NCBI RefSeq assembly: GCF_024347355.1
Contig: NZ_AP025466.1
Location: 1,674,001-1,738,000 of the forward strand
DNA from: Vibrio chagasii
GTDB lineage: Bacteria; Pseudomonadota; Gammaproteobacteria; Enterobacterales; Vibrionaceae
Direction of reading: 5' to 3'
Length of the DNA: 64,000 nt
Position 1 is the stretch's first letter. Each line of letters begins with the position of its first letter. The notes under the pieces were generated by a model. It did no database searches. It was given only the letters and a program-made list of their open reading frames with translations, and was not told the DNA's origin. Positions 17,389 to 27,279 of this stretch are shown here, piece by piece. The position numbers were made by a program, and so were the translations under genes.

Positions 17389-19437
17389 ATGGATATCAGA
17401 TTGAACTTGTCTCCTCTTGCTCTCGCGATTGGAGGGGCATTGACGGTGGTCGTCGGCGTACCAAATGCAGTGGCTGAAGAACAAGCCAAAGTGGATGAAA
17501 CATTGCAAATTATTGGTCACCAATACGAAGGATATGCAGAACATATGCCTCAGTCAGGAACCAAGACAGATGTTGAGTGGTTGGACGTACCACAAGCAGT
17601 ATCTGTGGTCACGAAGACAGAAATGGAAGACCGAGGCGCGGTACGTTTAGTGGATGCACTCGATGGTGTAGCTGGCGTCAATAATACCCTAGGCGAAGGT
17701 AGCCGAGACCAGTTCGTTATCCGTGGTTTTGACTCACTCAATGACATGTATCGTGATGGTATGCGTGATGATGGGACCTTACAGTCATACCGAAGCCTCG
17801 CAAACATTGAGCGTGTTGAAATTGTCAAAGGCCCGGCCGGTGCGCTTTATGGTCGGGGCTCTGCTGGCGGTATCATTAATCTAGTCACTAAGCGTGCAGA
17901 GGGTGAAAACTTCACCAATGTAAATGGTAGTGTGGGCAGCAACAGCCAGTTTGTTGGACAAGTTGATAGCTCTATGGCTTTTTCGGACAAGGTTAATGGC
18001 CGTATCAATGTGGAGCATCGCCAAGCCGATTCTTACGTCGAACATGTGGATTCTAACGATTTCTTTATTGCCCCAACGATTCGAGTGATGCCTTCTGATT
18101 GGCACACTATTGATCTCGATGTTGAATATGCCCACCAAGAATTAGTACCTTATCGTGGTGTTCCATCCAAAAATGGTAAACCAGTCGATGTTTCCGAAAG
18201 TACTTTTTACGGCGGTACCAACGATTACCAAGAGTCGGACAGCATTCGTGTTGGCGTTAATTACGAATGGCTTTTGAACAGTGAGTGGTCATGGACCAAC
18301 CGCGCAGCCTACAACCATATCGAGTTAGAACAAAAAGGCACACGCCAAGACAAAGAACCAGTTACAGGAAATGAGGTTAAACAAACTGTCAACAACTTCG
18401 GTTACGATCCGCGTACCACCACGACCTTGCAATCGGAACTCGTTTGGGAAACCGATTCTAATCAAATGATGATTGGTGCTGACTACAATCAGATAAATAT
18501 CGCTCTCACTTCTGCTTTAGTTAGCGACGAAGAGTTACCTCAAAAAGATATCTATGACCCCGTCACTGGTCCTACGCCTGATCCGGGTTTTAAACCTTCC
18601 CGTGACAACACCACAACGACCGCTGGCGTGTACATTCAAGATGTTTATACCTTTGGCGATCTATCGGTAATAGGTAACGTCCGTTATGACTCTATGGAAC
18701 TGGAACAACAAAAGGCAGGATCTGCCAAAGAGCATTTAGATGATAACAAGGTGAGCTACCGTGGTGGTGTTGTCTATCGTCTCAACAGTGATATGTCGGT
18801 GTATGCAAGTTTAGCTCGTTCGTGGCAACTGCCTTATGCTGGCATCTACATCAAACCTGAATTAGCTGAATTCTTCCATACCGATCTAAAGGAAGTCGGT
18901 GCAAAAGCCTACCTATTGGATAACGCCTTGATGCTCAATGCAGCGCTTTTCCAAATTGATCAAGAACAGCCTGAAACCAACACTAACGGGGATGTCGTCA
19001 ACAAGATTGAAGCGCGTCACCAAGGCATTGAATTGGAAGCTCGCGGCCAGATTTCTGAGCAATGGGATATTTCGATTGGCTATAGCTTCCTCGATGCTGA
19101 AGACAAAGAGACAGGCAAGAAGCCGAACGACGTCTCTGATCACTTGTTCTCACTGTGGAGTACCTACCAGCTAGACGACAACTGGCGTTTAGGTGGCGGT
19201 GTGAAATATGTCGGCGACCGCTATGCGGGTAATGACGAAGCCGTCGCATTGGGGGATTACACCACGGTTGATTTGATGGCGGCGTACACCACCGGTCGTC
19301 ACAAAGTCCAAGCGAATGCTTATAACGTGCTGAACGAGAAATACATTCTCGGAACAACCAATGGTAAGTCTGGCACCAACCAGGTTGGTTACGGTGCACC
19401 AGCTGAATTCATGCTCAGCTATGGCTATCAGTTCTAA
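17389..19437 (+). CDS. psuA: TonB-dependent siderophore receptor, vibrioferrin locus
   Basis: A 682-residue outer-membrane receptor. It has a signal peptide ending at PNAVAEE, a TonB-box-like DETLQIIG, then a plug domain (about 60-170, with IERVEIVKGPAGALYGRGSAGGIINLVTK), then a barrel ending in aromatic F (MLSYGYQF). In V. parahaemolyticus the gene at this position (psuA, also called pvuA1) takes part in ferric vibrioferrin uptake. It is first in the rightward transport set and divergent from pvsA. A hairpin separates it from pvuA. Confidence 0.92.
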   Translation: MDIRLNLSPLALAIGGALTVVVGVPNAVAEEQAKVDETLQIIGHQYEGYAEHMPQSGTKTDVEWLDVPQAVSVVTKTEMEDRGAVRLVDALDGVAGVNNTLGEGSRDQFVIRGFDSLNDMYRDGMRDDGTLQSYRSLANIERVEIVKGPAGALYGRGSAGGIINLVTKRAEGENFTNVNGSVGSNSQFVGQVDSSMAFSDKVNGRINVEHRQADSYVEHVDSNDFFIAPTIRVMPSDWHTIDLDVEYAHQELVPYRGVPSKNGKPVDVSESTFYGGTNDYQESDSIRVGVNYEWLLNSEWSWTNRAAYNHIELEQKGTRQDKEPVTGNEVKQTVNNFGYDPRTTTTLQSELVWETDSNQMMIGADYNQINIALTSALVSDEELPQKDIYDPVTGPTPDPGFKPSRDNTTTTAGVYIQDVYTFGDLSVIGNVRYDSMELEQQKAGSAKEHLDDNKVSYRGGVVYRLNSDMSVYASLARSWQLPYAGIYIKPELAEFFHTDLKEVGAKAYLLDNALMLNAALFQIDQEQPETNTNGDVVNKIEARHQGIELEARGQISEQWDISIGYSFLDAEDKETGKKPNDVSDHLFSLWSTYQLDDNWRLGGGVKYVGDRYAGNDEAVALGDYTTVDLMAAYTTGRHKVQANAYNVLNEKYILGTTNGKSGTNQVGYGAPAEFMLSYGYQF

Positions 19438-19518
19438 CTATAAGATCTTTTATAAATACTTTTGTTTGCTAGCAAATAGCGATCACTTTTGGCCTTATTT
19501 CGAGGCCGTTTAGCCCAA

Positions 19519-19563
19519 AAGGTCAAAAGGACATATCGAATCGATGGTAGCGCCTTTGACCTT
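19519..19563 (+). other. Stem-loop between psuA and pvuA
   Basis: AAGGTCAAAAGG and CCTTTGACCTT pair with a single-base bulge, closing a loop of 22 bases, just before the pvuA ribosome-binding site AGGAG. There is no T tract directly after it. It may be an mRNA processing or stability element giving different expression of the two receptors. Confidence 0.6.
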
Positions 19564-19587
19564 AACCTGCCTTTTTAGGAGATTTTC

Positions 19588-21720
19588 ATGCCTTACCAGA
19601 ATTTGGATGGTAACCCCTGTACTCAATCGCACAAAAAGTTGCGTCTCAGTGCTCTATCAATGGCCATCGCTTCCGTGACGTCCATGGGCGTACTTGCAGC
19701 GTCTGAACCTCAAACGACAACCATGGAAACAGTCATCGTTACCGGTAGTTTGATAGGTAACTCAGAGCTCGAGGACGTAAAAGAGTACCCTGGATCTCGT
19801 ACCGTTTTGACCAATGAACAGATTAAAAAAACGGGTACGCTTTCGGTTGATTCTGCTCTTCAAAGTGTTCCTGGTATTAAGGTTCAAGATGAAACGGGCA
19901 CAGGTGTTCTGCCTAACGTCTCAGTTCGCGGTTTGAAGGAAAGTCGAAGTGGTCAGGCTCAGTTTCTAATGGATGGCGTGCCGCTTACTCTAGCGCCTTA
20001 TGGTCATACTGGACAATCCATCTTCCCAGCGACGCTTTCGATGCTTGATCGTATTGATATTGTGCGTGGCGGTGCGGCGGTACAGTACGGGCCAAACAAC
20101 GTGGGGGGGGTGATCAACCTGGTGACCAAGCCTATTCCTCACCAATGGCAAACGGAAATCAGTAACCGCTTTACCGTTTTTGAAGATGGCGATATCCCGC
20201 TGAACGATATTTATCTGCGTACTGGTGGTTGGCTGAATGATAAACTGGCACTCCAAGTAGAAGGTAATTTCTTAAAAGGAGAAAGCTTCCGCGAACACTC
20301 TGACACCGATGTTAAAAACTTCCAGGCTAAGTTGCAGTGGTTACTGAATGATACTCAAGAACTACAAGCTTTCGTCCAGCGTTATGATGCTGACACGCAA
20401 ATGCCGGGTGCTTTATCGCCAGAAGATTACGAGAAAGACCGTACACAATCCAAGCGCCCTTATGATGAGTACCAAGGTAAGTCGACGCGTTGGAGCTTAA
20501 AGTATTTACATGATTTGAATATTGCTGATAGTGCCGAGCTAGAAGTACTGACTTTTGGCCATCGTTCTGAGCGTTTCTTCCAGTGGGGTTACAACAGTAC
20601 TAAAGGTGTGGAGTGGTCTGATCCATCACTTCCGTCGACTGATATTCGCACGTCACCACGTGAATTTAAGGTATATGGGGTAGAACCGAAACTCGCGATC
20701 TATTTTGACGGCAATACAGTGACCCAAAACGTAATTGTTGGGGCTCGCTACGTCAACGAAGATATCGATTACAAGCTTACTCAAACGCCGATTGCTGGTG
20801 GCTTGACAACGACTCCACGTGACTGGCACTTAGACACCGACGCTTATGCTGGCTATATCAGTAACGAAATTGGTTTGTTTAATGATGTATTAAAGGTAAC
20901 ACCAGGTGTTCGTTATGAATCAATTGATATGGCATATAGTGATTTAGGTGAAGGAAAGAAAAAAAATAATAGGGTGACTGAGTGGTTGCCTGGCTTAACG
21001 GTGGCATACCATCTAACTGAGCAATGGGTTGGTTATACCAATGCACAGAAATCCTTGCGTGCACCTCAAATATCTAACATTAAACTTCATGGTGAGGAGG
21101 GCAGTGAGCTCGCATGGAACTATGAGGTGGGTGCTCGCTACAATCAAGATTCAACCAGTTTCAACGTAGCGCTTTACCGAATCGATTTTGAAGATCAGCT
21201 TCAATGGCAAAAAGCGACTGAAACTTTCGACAATATTGGAAAAACACTTCACCAAGGTGTTGAGCTTTCCGGCCGTTACACGCTGGAATCTCTTCAGGCT
21301 CTGAGCTTAGGAGCGGGTTATAATTACCTAGACGCAACGATTGAAGAAGACGGTGCAAATAAGGGTAATCAACTGCCTTACACCTCTAAACATCAATTTA
21401 GCTGGGATGCGACTTACGCATTTAGCAAGCTAGACACGACCTTGTCTGGTTATTACTTCAGCGAGTCATACTCTGACAATGCCAACACGAGTGACGAGGA
21501 TGCTATCGGGGCGACGGGCAAAGTCCCAGCCTATATGGTATGGAACTTCAATTTGGGCTCCGATCTATACAAGGATGAGAGTAGCAAACTGCGCATGAAC
21601 TTTGCTGTCAACAACTTGTTTGATGAGGACTATTACTTCCGAGGCATTGATACCAGCCCAGTTGGTCGCTATCCGGCGCCAGGGCGATCTTATACCTTGG
21701 ATCTGAATTACCAGTTCTAA
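19588..21720 (+). CDS. pvuA: TonB-dependent ferric vibrioferrin receptor
   Basis: A 710-residue receptor. Signal peptide ending near GVLAASEPQ, TonB box METVIVTG, plug domain with LDRIDIVRGGAAVQYGPNNVGGVINLVTK, and a beta barrel ending LDLNYQF. It is related to FecA-type receptors for citrate-based siderophores, fitting vibrioferrin's citrate core. The codons for NNVGG contain a run of eight G (20103-20110), a possible slippage site; the frame is intact here. Confidence 0.93.
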   Translation: MPYQNLDGNPCTQSHKKLRLSALSMAIASVTSMGVLAASEPQTTTMETVIVTGSLIGNSELEDVKEYPGSRTVLTNEQIKKTGTLSVDSALQSVPGIKVQDETGTGVLPNVSVRGLKESRSGQAQFLMDGVPLTLAPYGHTGQSIFPATLSMLDRIDIVRGGAAVQYGPNNVGGVINLVTKPIPHQWQTEISNRFTVFEDGDIPLNDIYLRTGGWLNDKLALQVEGNFLKGESFREHSDTDVKNFQAKLQWLLNDTQELQAFVQRYDADTQMPGALSPEDYEKDRTQSKRPYDEYQGKSTRWSLKYLHDLNIADSAELEVLTFGHRSERFFQWGYNSTKGVEWSDPSLPSTDIRTSPREFKVYGVEPKLAIYFDGNTVTQNVIVGARYVNEDIDYKLTQTPIAGGLTTTPRDWHLDTDAYAGYISNEIGLFNDVLKVTPGVRYESIDMAYSDLGEGKKKNNRVTEWLPGLTVAYHLTEQWVGYTNAQKSLRAPQISNIKLHGEEGSELAWNYEVGARYNQDSTSFNVALYRIDFEDQLQWQKATETFDNIGKTLHQGVELSGRYTLESLQALSLGAGYNYLDATIEEDGANKGNQLPYTSKHQFSWDATYAFSKLDTTLSGYYFSESYSDNANTSDEDAIGATGKVPAYMVWNFNLGSDLYKDESSKLRMNFAVNNLFDEDYYFRGIDTSPVGRYPAPGRSYTLDLNYQF

Positions 21721-21750
21721 TCAGTAATTTATTGAAAATCATAACGAATA

Positions 21751-21777
21751 AAAGTCGCCAATACCCTTGGCGACTTT
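21751..21777 (+). other. Stem-loop between pvuA and pvuB
   Basis: AAAGTCGCCAA / TTGGCGACTTT is a perfect 11-bp stem with a 5-base loop but only a short T run after it. It is likely a partial terminator or an mRNA 3'-end stabiliser limiting transcription of pvuBCDE relative to the receptors. Confidence 0.7.
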
Positions 21778-21807
21778 CACGGTTCTAGCGTTAGAGGATA
21801 ATTTAAT

Positions 21808-22749
21808 ATGGGAAACGACTCTCAACCAGTTTCAACGAATACATTACGCCCAATGAATAGATTATGGTTAAGTCTTGCTGCATTGGTGATGTGTTTAATT
21901 TCATTTTCGAGTTTGGCCAAAACAAGAGTCATCCAAGATGAGCAAGGTCAGTTTGAGATTAACACCACGCCACAGCGTATTGTTGTGCTGGAATTCTCAT
22001 TTGTTGATGCATTAGCCGCGGTAGGCGTTTCTCCCGTTGGTGTAGCCGACGATAATGATGCGACACGAGTGATTCCAGCAGTACGAGACTTGGTTGATCC
22101 TTGGCAGTCTGTTGGCATGCGATCTCAACCTAGTCTAGAGGCTATTGCTGTGCTCAAGCCTGATTTGATTATCGCAGATGCGGAACGTCATCGAGCTGTG
22201 TATCAAGATCTACAGCGAATTGCACCGACTTTGCTATTAAAAAGCCGAGGAGAAACTTATCAAGAAAATTTGGAATCAGCGCTCAAAATTGGTGTTTCTC
22301 TTGATAAGCAATCAGATATGGAGCAACGAATTCAACAGCATCATCAAGCTATGCTCGGCTTCAAGAGCCACTTCTCTCTGAAGCAAACCGTCCAGTTTGC
22401 TGTCGTATCGGATAAAGGAATGTGGCTTCATGGCCCAGCATCCTATGCAGGAGGAGTACTGACAACATTGGGAATTGAGAGCCCGATTAAAGAACTTACT
22501 GAAAAAGCGTATTTGCCAACAAGCTTTGAGTTGCTGCTAAAAACCAATCCGGACTGGCTGTTATTAGGTGCTTACTCGCATCCTAATGTGGTCAACGATT
22601 GGGAGAAAAACCCGTTATTCAACCTAATGACTTCAGCAAAAAATAGTCAAGTTGTTGAGGTGTCGCCAGCACTTTGGTCATTAAATCGAGGCATGCTAGC
22701 AGCTGAACAGATGGCGAAAAATCTAGAGCAGATCTTGGAACGATCATGA
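21808..22749 (+). CDS. pvuB: Periplasmic ferric-vibrioferrin binding protein
   Basis: A 313-residue FecB/FepB-type substrate-binding protein: hydrophobic signal segment (about 16-37, ending SSLAK), then the typical [28 protein letters not shown] and [10 protein letters not shown] segments. It delivers ferric vibrioferrin to PvuCD. The start at 21808 has a GAGG ribosome-binding site; the ATG at 21853 would give a shorter, more standard signal peptide. The last 4 bases overlap pvuC. Confidence 0.92.
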   Translation: MGNDSQPVSTNTLRPMNRLWLSLAALVMCLISFSSLAKTRVIQDEQGQFEINTTPQRIVVLEFSFVDALAAVGVSPVGVADDNDATRVIPAVRDLVDPWQSVGMRSQPSLEAIAVLKPDLIIADAERHRAVYQDLQRIAPTLLLKSRGETYQENLESALKIGVSLDKQSDMEQRIQQHHQAMLGFKSHFSLKQTVQFAVVSDKGMWLHGPASYAGGVLTTLGIESPIKELTEKAYLPTSFELLLKTNPDWLLLGAYSHPNVVNDWEKNPLFNLMTSAKNSQVVEVSPALWSLNRGMLAAEQMAKNLEQILERS

Positions 22750-23780
22750 GAACGATATTGACCTCTAGCGGAAAGCGAAACCTAACAATATTACCGTGGC
22801 GAGCCACTGTATTTACGCTATCAGTGTTGTGTTTGATGCTATCTGGCTATGCGGCTTCGATGCTGGGATGGTCCAACTTTTCTCTGTCTCTTAATGACTT
22901 AGTTGGCTATTGGTTTGCGTTTGATACGAGCAATATGACTCATCAAATTTTGGCGACTCTGAGAGCGCCAAGAGCCTATGCTGGGTTATTGATTGGAGCG
23001 AGTTTAGCGGTTGCGGGCTTGTTGATGCAGGGCTTAACAAGAAACCCACTCGCATCTCCTTCTATTCTTGGTATTAATTCTGGTGCAGCCTGTTTTATGG
23101 CTTTAGCTGCCATAGGCGTGCCTATTGTCAGTGAACTCAATCCCATTCTTAATGCTGTTATCGGTGCTTTGTTAAGTGGCGGTGCTGTGATGATCCTCGG
23201 TGGTTTTTTTTCTGCACGATCTCACCCATTGCGCTTGGTTTTAGCGGGCATCGCCATTACGGCACTACTGATTGGTTTGACTCGAGCAGCATTGATTCTT
23301 GCCGACGATATGGCTTATAGCGTGCTGCATTGGCTTACAGGCTCATTATCTAACGTGGATGATGAACAATGGCGAATGTTGTGGCCGCCCATAATGGTTG
23401 GGTTAGGGTTAGCTATTAGCTTGGCGCGCAACCTTAATTTACTGGCGCTGGGTGAGGAGGTTGCGGTTGGGCTAGGCAGCAACATCCGCCTTACGCGATT
23501 CATTTGTAGTGTGACCATTGTTTTGCTGGCGGGCGCGAGTGTCGCTATTGCCGGGCCTATTGGCTTTGTCGGATTGCTAATTCCCCACTTAGTTCGTCCT
23601 ATGGTTGGGCATAATTACCATGTTTTAATTCCCGTTTCCGCTCTGGCTGGTGCTGCATTGGTATCTTGGTCAGACGCGTTGTCGCGAGCTATTGCTTTCC
23701 CGACAGAAACGCCAGTGGGTGTCATTACCGCTTTATTAGGGACACCTTGTTTTGTTCTCATAGCTACGAGGAGGTCTTAA
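22746..23780 (+). CDS. pvuC: Ferric vibrioferrin ABC transporter permease
   Basis: A 344-residue FecCD-family permease with about 9-10 membrane helices. Family segments: [38 protein letters not shown] and [19 protein letters not shown] (the loop contacting the ATPase). It overlaps pvuB by 4 bases and pvuD by 1 base (TAATG). It forms the membrane channel with PvuD. Confidence 0.93.
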   Translation: MRTILTSSGKRNLTILPWRATVFTLSVLCLMLSGYAASMLGWSNFSLSLNDLVGYWFAFDTSNMTHQILATLRAPRAYAGLLIGASLAVAGLLMQGLTRNPLASPSILGINSGAACFMALAAIGVPIVSELNPILNAVIGALLSGGAVMILGGFFSARSHPLRLVLAGIAITALLIGLTRAALILADDMAYSVLHWLTGSLSNVDDEQWRMLWPPIMVGLGLAISLARNLNLLALGEEVAVGLGSNIRLTRFICSVTIVLLAGASVAIAGPIGFVGLLIPHLVRPMVGHNYHVLIPVSALAGAALVSWSDALSRAIAFPTETPVGVITALLGTPCFVLIATRRS

Positions 23781-24751
23781 TGCATCATAATGCGAAGCTA
23801 TTGTTATTGCTTGGGCTGCTTATGCTGATGGCCTTTTCTAGCTTGTTTGTTGGGGCTGCATCACTTTCTATTTCTCAAGTGATGGAACATCTGATTGCTT
23901 TCTCTAGTGACGATTTTGTTATCCAACAGTATCGGTTGCCACGTATGTTACTCGCAATCAGTGTCGGTGCAGGGTTAGGGCTTTCAGGCGTGTTAGTACA
24001 AGGTGTAATACGTAACCCTCTGGCGTCTCCTGACTTGATGGGAATTAGCGCCGGAGCAGGCCTTGCTGCAACAGCGAGTTTGGTTTGGTTTCCTAATGCG
24101 CCGGTGAGTTTGCTTCCTATATTTGCGATGTTTGGTGGTGTTTTTGCAGCTGGATTGATTGCCTTATTGGCATGGTGGTCTAAGCCAACACCAGCCAAAC
24201 TGGCATTAATTGGTATTGCAGTAAGTGCGTTTCTGGCCAGTTGTATTGATTTCTTACTCGTCACTAACCCTATCGAGATCAATACAGCCATGGTATGGCT
24301 CACAGGTAGCCTTTGGGGTAGGAACTGGCAGCAAGTCCCATTTATCTGGGGGGCGTTGGTTTTACTATTACCAATGGCATTATGGCTCGCTTGGCGATTA
24401 GACGTGTTGGGACTGGGTCAGGAAAGTGCGACTACCTTGGGTATTAAGCCCAAACAGATTCAGGTTCTCGCATTGTTGGCAGCAGTGTTACTCGCAAGTG
24501 TCAGCGTGTCAGTAGCCGGGACAATCAGTTTCGTTGGGCTATTGGCGCCTCACCTAGCGCGCTTATTGTTTGGGCATAATCACAAGTTGCTAATCCCCGC
24601 GTCTGCTTTATTAGGGGCCATTTTAGTCACCTGCGCAGATGCACTCGCACGAGGTTTGAACCCTCCAATCGAATTGCCTGCCGGCGTACTGACGTCAGTG
24701 ATTGGCGCACCTTATTTCATTTTTCTTCTTTATCGTTATCGAGGTTGGTAA
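23780..24751 (+). CDS. pvuD: Ferric vibrioferrin ABC transporter permease (second)
   Basis: A 323-residue FecCD-family permease. The start at 23780 (MHHNAKLL) has a GGAGG ribosome-binding site and overlaps the pvuC stop by one base; a longer in-frame reading within pvuC is not needed. Motifs: RLPRMLLAISVGAGLGLSG, GVIRNPLASPDLMGISAGAG, GTISFVGLLAPHLARLLFG. Confidence 0.93.
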   Translation: MHHNAKLLLLLGLLMLMAFSSLFVGAASLSISQVMEHLIAFSSDDFVIQQYRLPRMLLAISVGAGLGLSGVLVQGVIRNPLASPDLMGISAGAGLAATASLVWFPNAPVSLLPIFAMFGGVFAAGLIALLAWWSKPTPAKLALIGIAVSAFLASCIDFLLVTNPIEINTAMVWLTGSLWGRNWQQVPFIWGALVLLLPMALWLAWRLDVLGLGQESATTLGIKPKQIQVLALLAAVLLASVSVSVAGTISFVGLLAPHLARLLFGHNHKLLIPASALLGAILVTCADALARGLNPPIELPAGVLTSVIGAPYFIFLLYRYRGW

Positions 24752-24753
24752 CC

Positions 24754-25518
24754 ATGCTAAAAACGCAGAATCTTTCCGTCGCGTACGGCAAACAAACGAT
24801 CATCCCAAACCTCACGGTTTCAATCCCTAAAGGGAAAATTACCGCATTAATTGGCCCCAATGGATGTGGTAAATCCACTTTGTTAAAAACCTTGGTAAGA
24901 ATTAATAAACCGATGTCGGGAGAGGTGTCGTTTGAAGGTAAACCATTATCAAGTTATGGCGATAAAGCGCTTGCACGTTCTTTATCGCTTCTGCCACAAA
25001 TCCTAGTTAGCCCGGAAGGTATTACCGTTAGAAAATTGGTCGAATATGGACGTTCTCCTTATGTATCTCACTGGGGAAAGTTAGGAAAAGACGATCAAAC
25101 CATTGTTGAGCAAGCGATGCGTGATACAGGCGTACTTGAATATGCTGATAAGCCAGTAGAATCATTATCAGGGGGACAAAGGCAAAGAGCGTGGATCGGA
25201 ATGGTGATAGCACAAGATACGGACATCGTTATGCTTGATGAGCCAACCACGTATTTAGATATGTCGCATCAGGTGGAGCTAATGAATTTGATGCAACAGA
25301 TGAACGCCAAAGGCAAAACGGTGGTAGTGGTACTACACGATCTAAATCAAGCGTGTCGTTACTGCGATCATTTGGTGGTGTTAGAGCAGGGTAGTGTTGT
25401 GGCAGAAGGCTCGCCCGACGAGGTGATGACAGAGGCGTTACTTGATGATGTGTTTGACCTAAATGCGAAAGTATTCCGCGATCCGATTTCGAATACGCCG
25501 ATGTGTGTAGCGATTTAG
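24754..25518 (+). CDS. pvuE: Ferric vibrioferrin ABC transporter ATPase
   Basis: A 254-residue ABC ATPase of the FecE/FepC group. Walker A is GPNGCGKST (about 34-42), the signature is LSGGQRQRAWIG, Walker B is IVMLDEPTTYLD, and the switch histidine is in VVLHDLNQACRYCDHLVV. The ATG at 24754 with GAGG nine bases before it is preferred over an upstream TTG that overlaps pvuD. It energises uptake through PvuCD. It is the last gene of the locus. Confidence 0.94.
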   Translation: MLKTQNLSVAYGKQTIIPNLTVSIPKGKITALIGPNGCGKSTLLKTLVRINKPMSGEVSFEGKPLSSYGDKALARSLSLLPQILVSPEGITVRKLVEYGRSPYVSHWGKLGKDDQTIVEQAMRDTGVLEYADKPVESLSGGQRQRAWIGMVIAQDTDIVMLDEPTTYLDMSHQVELMNLMQQMNAKGKTVVVVLHDLNQACRYCDHLVVLEQGSVVAEGSPDEVMTEALLDDVFDLNAKVFRDPISNTPMCVAI

Positions 25519-25647
25519 GTAGTGATTGTTTGAAGCAATTATTGACCGACAGCTAGCTATTCAGTCATTCGGAGTTGTGATTGAGATAGTATTTTGCTAA
25601 AAAACGCGCATAATCTCGCTATACCACATTTAAAGAAGATATTACTT

Positions 25648-26028
25648 ATGACTACGTTTCAATACTACTTTCACCAACTGCCTTGTTTTGACTGCAAAAA
25701 AACGACAGTAAGCACAGATCTTGGTTGGTTAACGCCAGCGATGAAAGAGGTGGTTTTAGCGCAACTGACTGAAACACTAGCACAAGGTGAGATTACCCCT
25801 GACCTTACTGCGAACGTTGTGTGCACTAAAGCAGAAGCTCGCGAGTACCTGCTGTTTAACTTCTTTGGTTATTCAGAAGAAGAGCTTGAAGGTGAAATCG
25901 AGGCGGATGATGAGCAAGAAGTCGCTGACGAGATCGCAGAGCTGCTTGAAGACGGCAAAGACACGATTGAGTTCGAACATGAAGTAGCGCTTCAGTGTTG
26001 TGCTGACTGCGACATCATCGAAGAATAA
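25648..26028 (+). CDS. Small acidic protein with CxxC, unknown function
   Basis: A 126-residue acidic protein, starting at the ATG with an AAGAAG ribosome-binding site (an upstream TTG start is unlikely). It has an N-terminal PCFDCKK and a C-terminal CCADCD, which could bind a metal, and a central Glu/Asp-rich stretch. No signal peptide or membrane segment. I do not recognise a named family. It stands alone after the vibrioferrin locus and ends at a strong terminator. Confidence 0.75.
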   Translation: MTTFQYYFHQLPCFDCKKTTVSTDLGWLTPAMKEVVLAQLTETLAQGEITPDLTANVVCTKAEAREYLLFNFFGYSEEELEGEIEADDEQEVADEIAELLEDGKDTIEFEHEVALQCCADCDIIEE

Positions 26029-26086
26029 CTAAATATCTTCTAAAGTAAGCGAATCAGTTTGCCACATCTGGTGATAGGTCATTCGC

Positions 26087-26126
26087 AAAGGCGCTCGTGA
26101 ACAATTGTTCGCTAGCGCCTTTTTTG
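26087..26126 (+). terminator. Terminator downstream of the acidic CxxC protein
   Basis: Outer arms AAAGGCGCT / AGCGCCTTT extended by GTGAAC / GTTCGC, then six T. Very similar to the benE terminator. Confidence 0.9.
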
Positions 26127-26156
26127 TATCCAGTTTGAAATTCAGCATTAAGATGC

Positions 26157-27080
26157 TTAGCTGTTGATGACACCTTGCTTATTGAGCTGGGAAAGGATCT
26201 CCGCCGTTTTCTCACGGAATAAATCTCTCAGTAAACGAACGGTTGGCGTGATGGATTGACGGCTTGGGCACACCAACCACAACTCTGTTGGTGTCGGCTC
26301 ATAGTTAGGCATGATTTTGACCACATCGCCAGACAGCAAATGACTCGACATATCCAAACAAGACTTTATAGCGATGCCTTTTCCTGCAACACACCATCGT
26401 CTAACTAGGTCAGCGTCATTGGATGCGCGATTCCCTTTGAGCTTTACTTTGTGGTCTTGGGTGCCGTCGTTAAATACCCACTCGTCTTGCAACATGTCAT
26501 GGAGTTGATACAGCAGTCCGTTGTGCTCAGCCAAATCACTTGGATGGTCTGGGCTGCCTTTTTCTGCGAGATACTCAGGCGAAGCACATAATATTCTTGG
26601 CACATCACAAATTTTGAAGCCATACATGTTGGCATCAGTTGGCGAACCATAACGCAGCGCCATATCCACGGAATCACGATAAAAGTCGATGTTACTGTCG
26701 CTGATGCTCGTTCGAAGTGTCGCTTGAGGGTAATCAAATAGAAACTCATCTAGCCAAGGTATGACGAGGTTTCGCCCTAAATCTGATGAAAGCGCGATTC
26801 GAATTTCGCCATCAATGACACCAAGCTCCTCACGTATATTAAGTTTCGCTTGGTCCAGCATTTTTAACGCTTGTTCGCACTCTGGTAAATATCGTTCTCC
26901 AGCGGGAGAGAGGCGAAGATGTCGAGTGGTTCTTACGAAAAGCTCCGCACCGAGTGCCGCTTCAACGCGTTTCACCGCCGCACTTGCCGTTGCTGTGCGC
27001 ATGTCTAGGTTAGTGGCGGCTGCTGTGATACTACGAAACTCCGCTACCTTTAAAATTACTTGTAAGTCTTCAAGAAGCAT
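26157..27080 (-). CDS. LysR-family transcriptional regulator
   Basis: A 307-residue LysR regulator starting at MLLEDLQVI (27080) with a GGGAAA upstream; an in-frame extension to 27212 has no support. The N-terminal winged helix (about 1-60, ITAAATNLDMRTATASAAVKRVEAALG) is followed by a two-lobed effector domain. It is divergent from an oxidoreductase gene and probably controls it through the perfect inverted repeat between them. Confidence 0.92.
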   Translation of the reverse strand: MLLEDLQVILKVAEFRSITAAATNLDMRTATASAAVKRVEAALGAELFVRTTRHLRLSPAGERYLPECEQALKMLDQAKLNIREELGVIDGEIRIALSSDLGRNLVIPWLDEFLFDYPQATLRTSISDSNIDFYRDSVDMALRYGSPTDANMYGFKICDVPRILCASPEYLAEKGSPDHPSDLAEHNGLLYQLHDMLQDEWVFNDGTQDHKVKLKGNRASNDADLVRRWCVAGKGIAIKSCLDMSSHLLSGDVVKIMPNYEPTPTELWLVCPSRQSITPTVRLLRDLFREKTAEILSQLNKQGVINS

Positions 27081-27180
27081 TTCATTTCCCTGCTCTGAGC
27101 CGTGAATCGGTTGCTCTGTTCGCCATAAGTTTGGCTTTTTCTTCTGACTAATCTTAGTGTTTTTTTTGCGTACACACACC

Positions 27181-27207
27181 TTATTATCAAAAATAATTTG
27201 ATAATAA
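27181..27207. promoter_or_regulatory. Perfect inverted repeat between LysR gene and oxidoreductase
   Basis: TTATTATCAAA and TTTGATAATAA are exact inverted copies separated by AATAA. A second weaker one, TTATC-N6-GATAA, follows at 27225-27240. Both are of the size expected for LysR binding and activation sites. Confidence 0.7.
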
Positions 27208-27279
27208 TTCAAATATTAGGCTGTTTATCTAAAGTGATAAATCTCTAAGATTCAATTATCGAATGTAAGGAGAAGCATC

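Noticed and set aside
23666..23779. Longer N terminus for pvuD
   Set aside because: The extension lies wholly inside pvuC; the ATG at 23780 has a GGAGG site and the normal family start.
9764..26126. Similar GGCGCT...AGCGCC hairpins at 9764 and 26087 as ends of a mobile unit around the vibrioferrin locus
   Set aside because: Both are ordinary terminators in the right place after genes; similarity is limited to the stem, and no recombinase or target duplication is seen.
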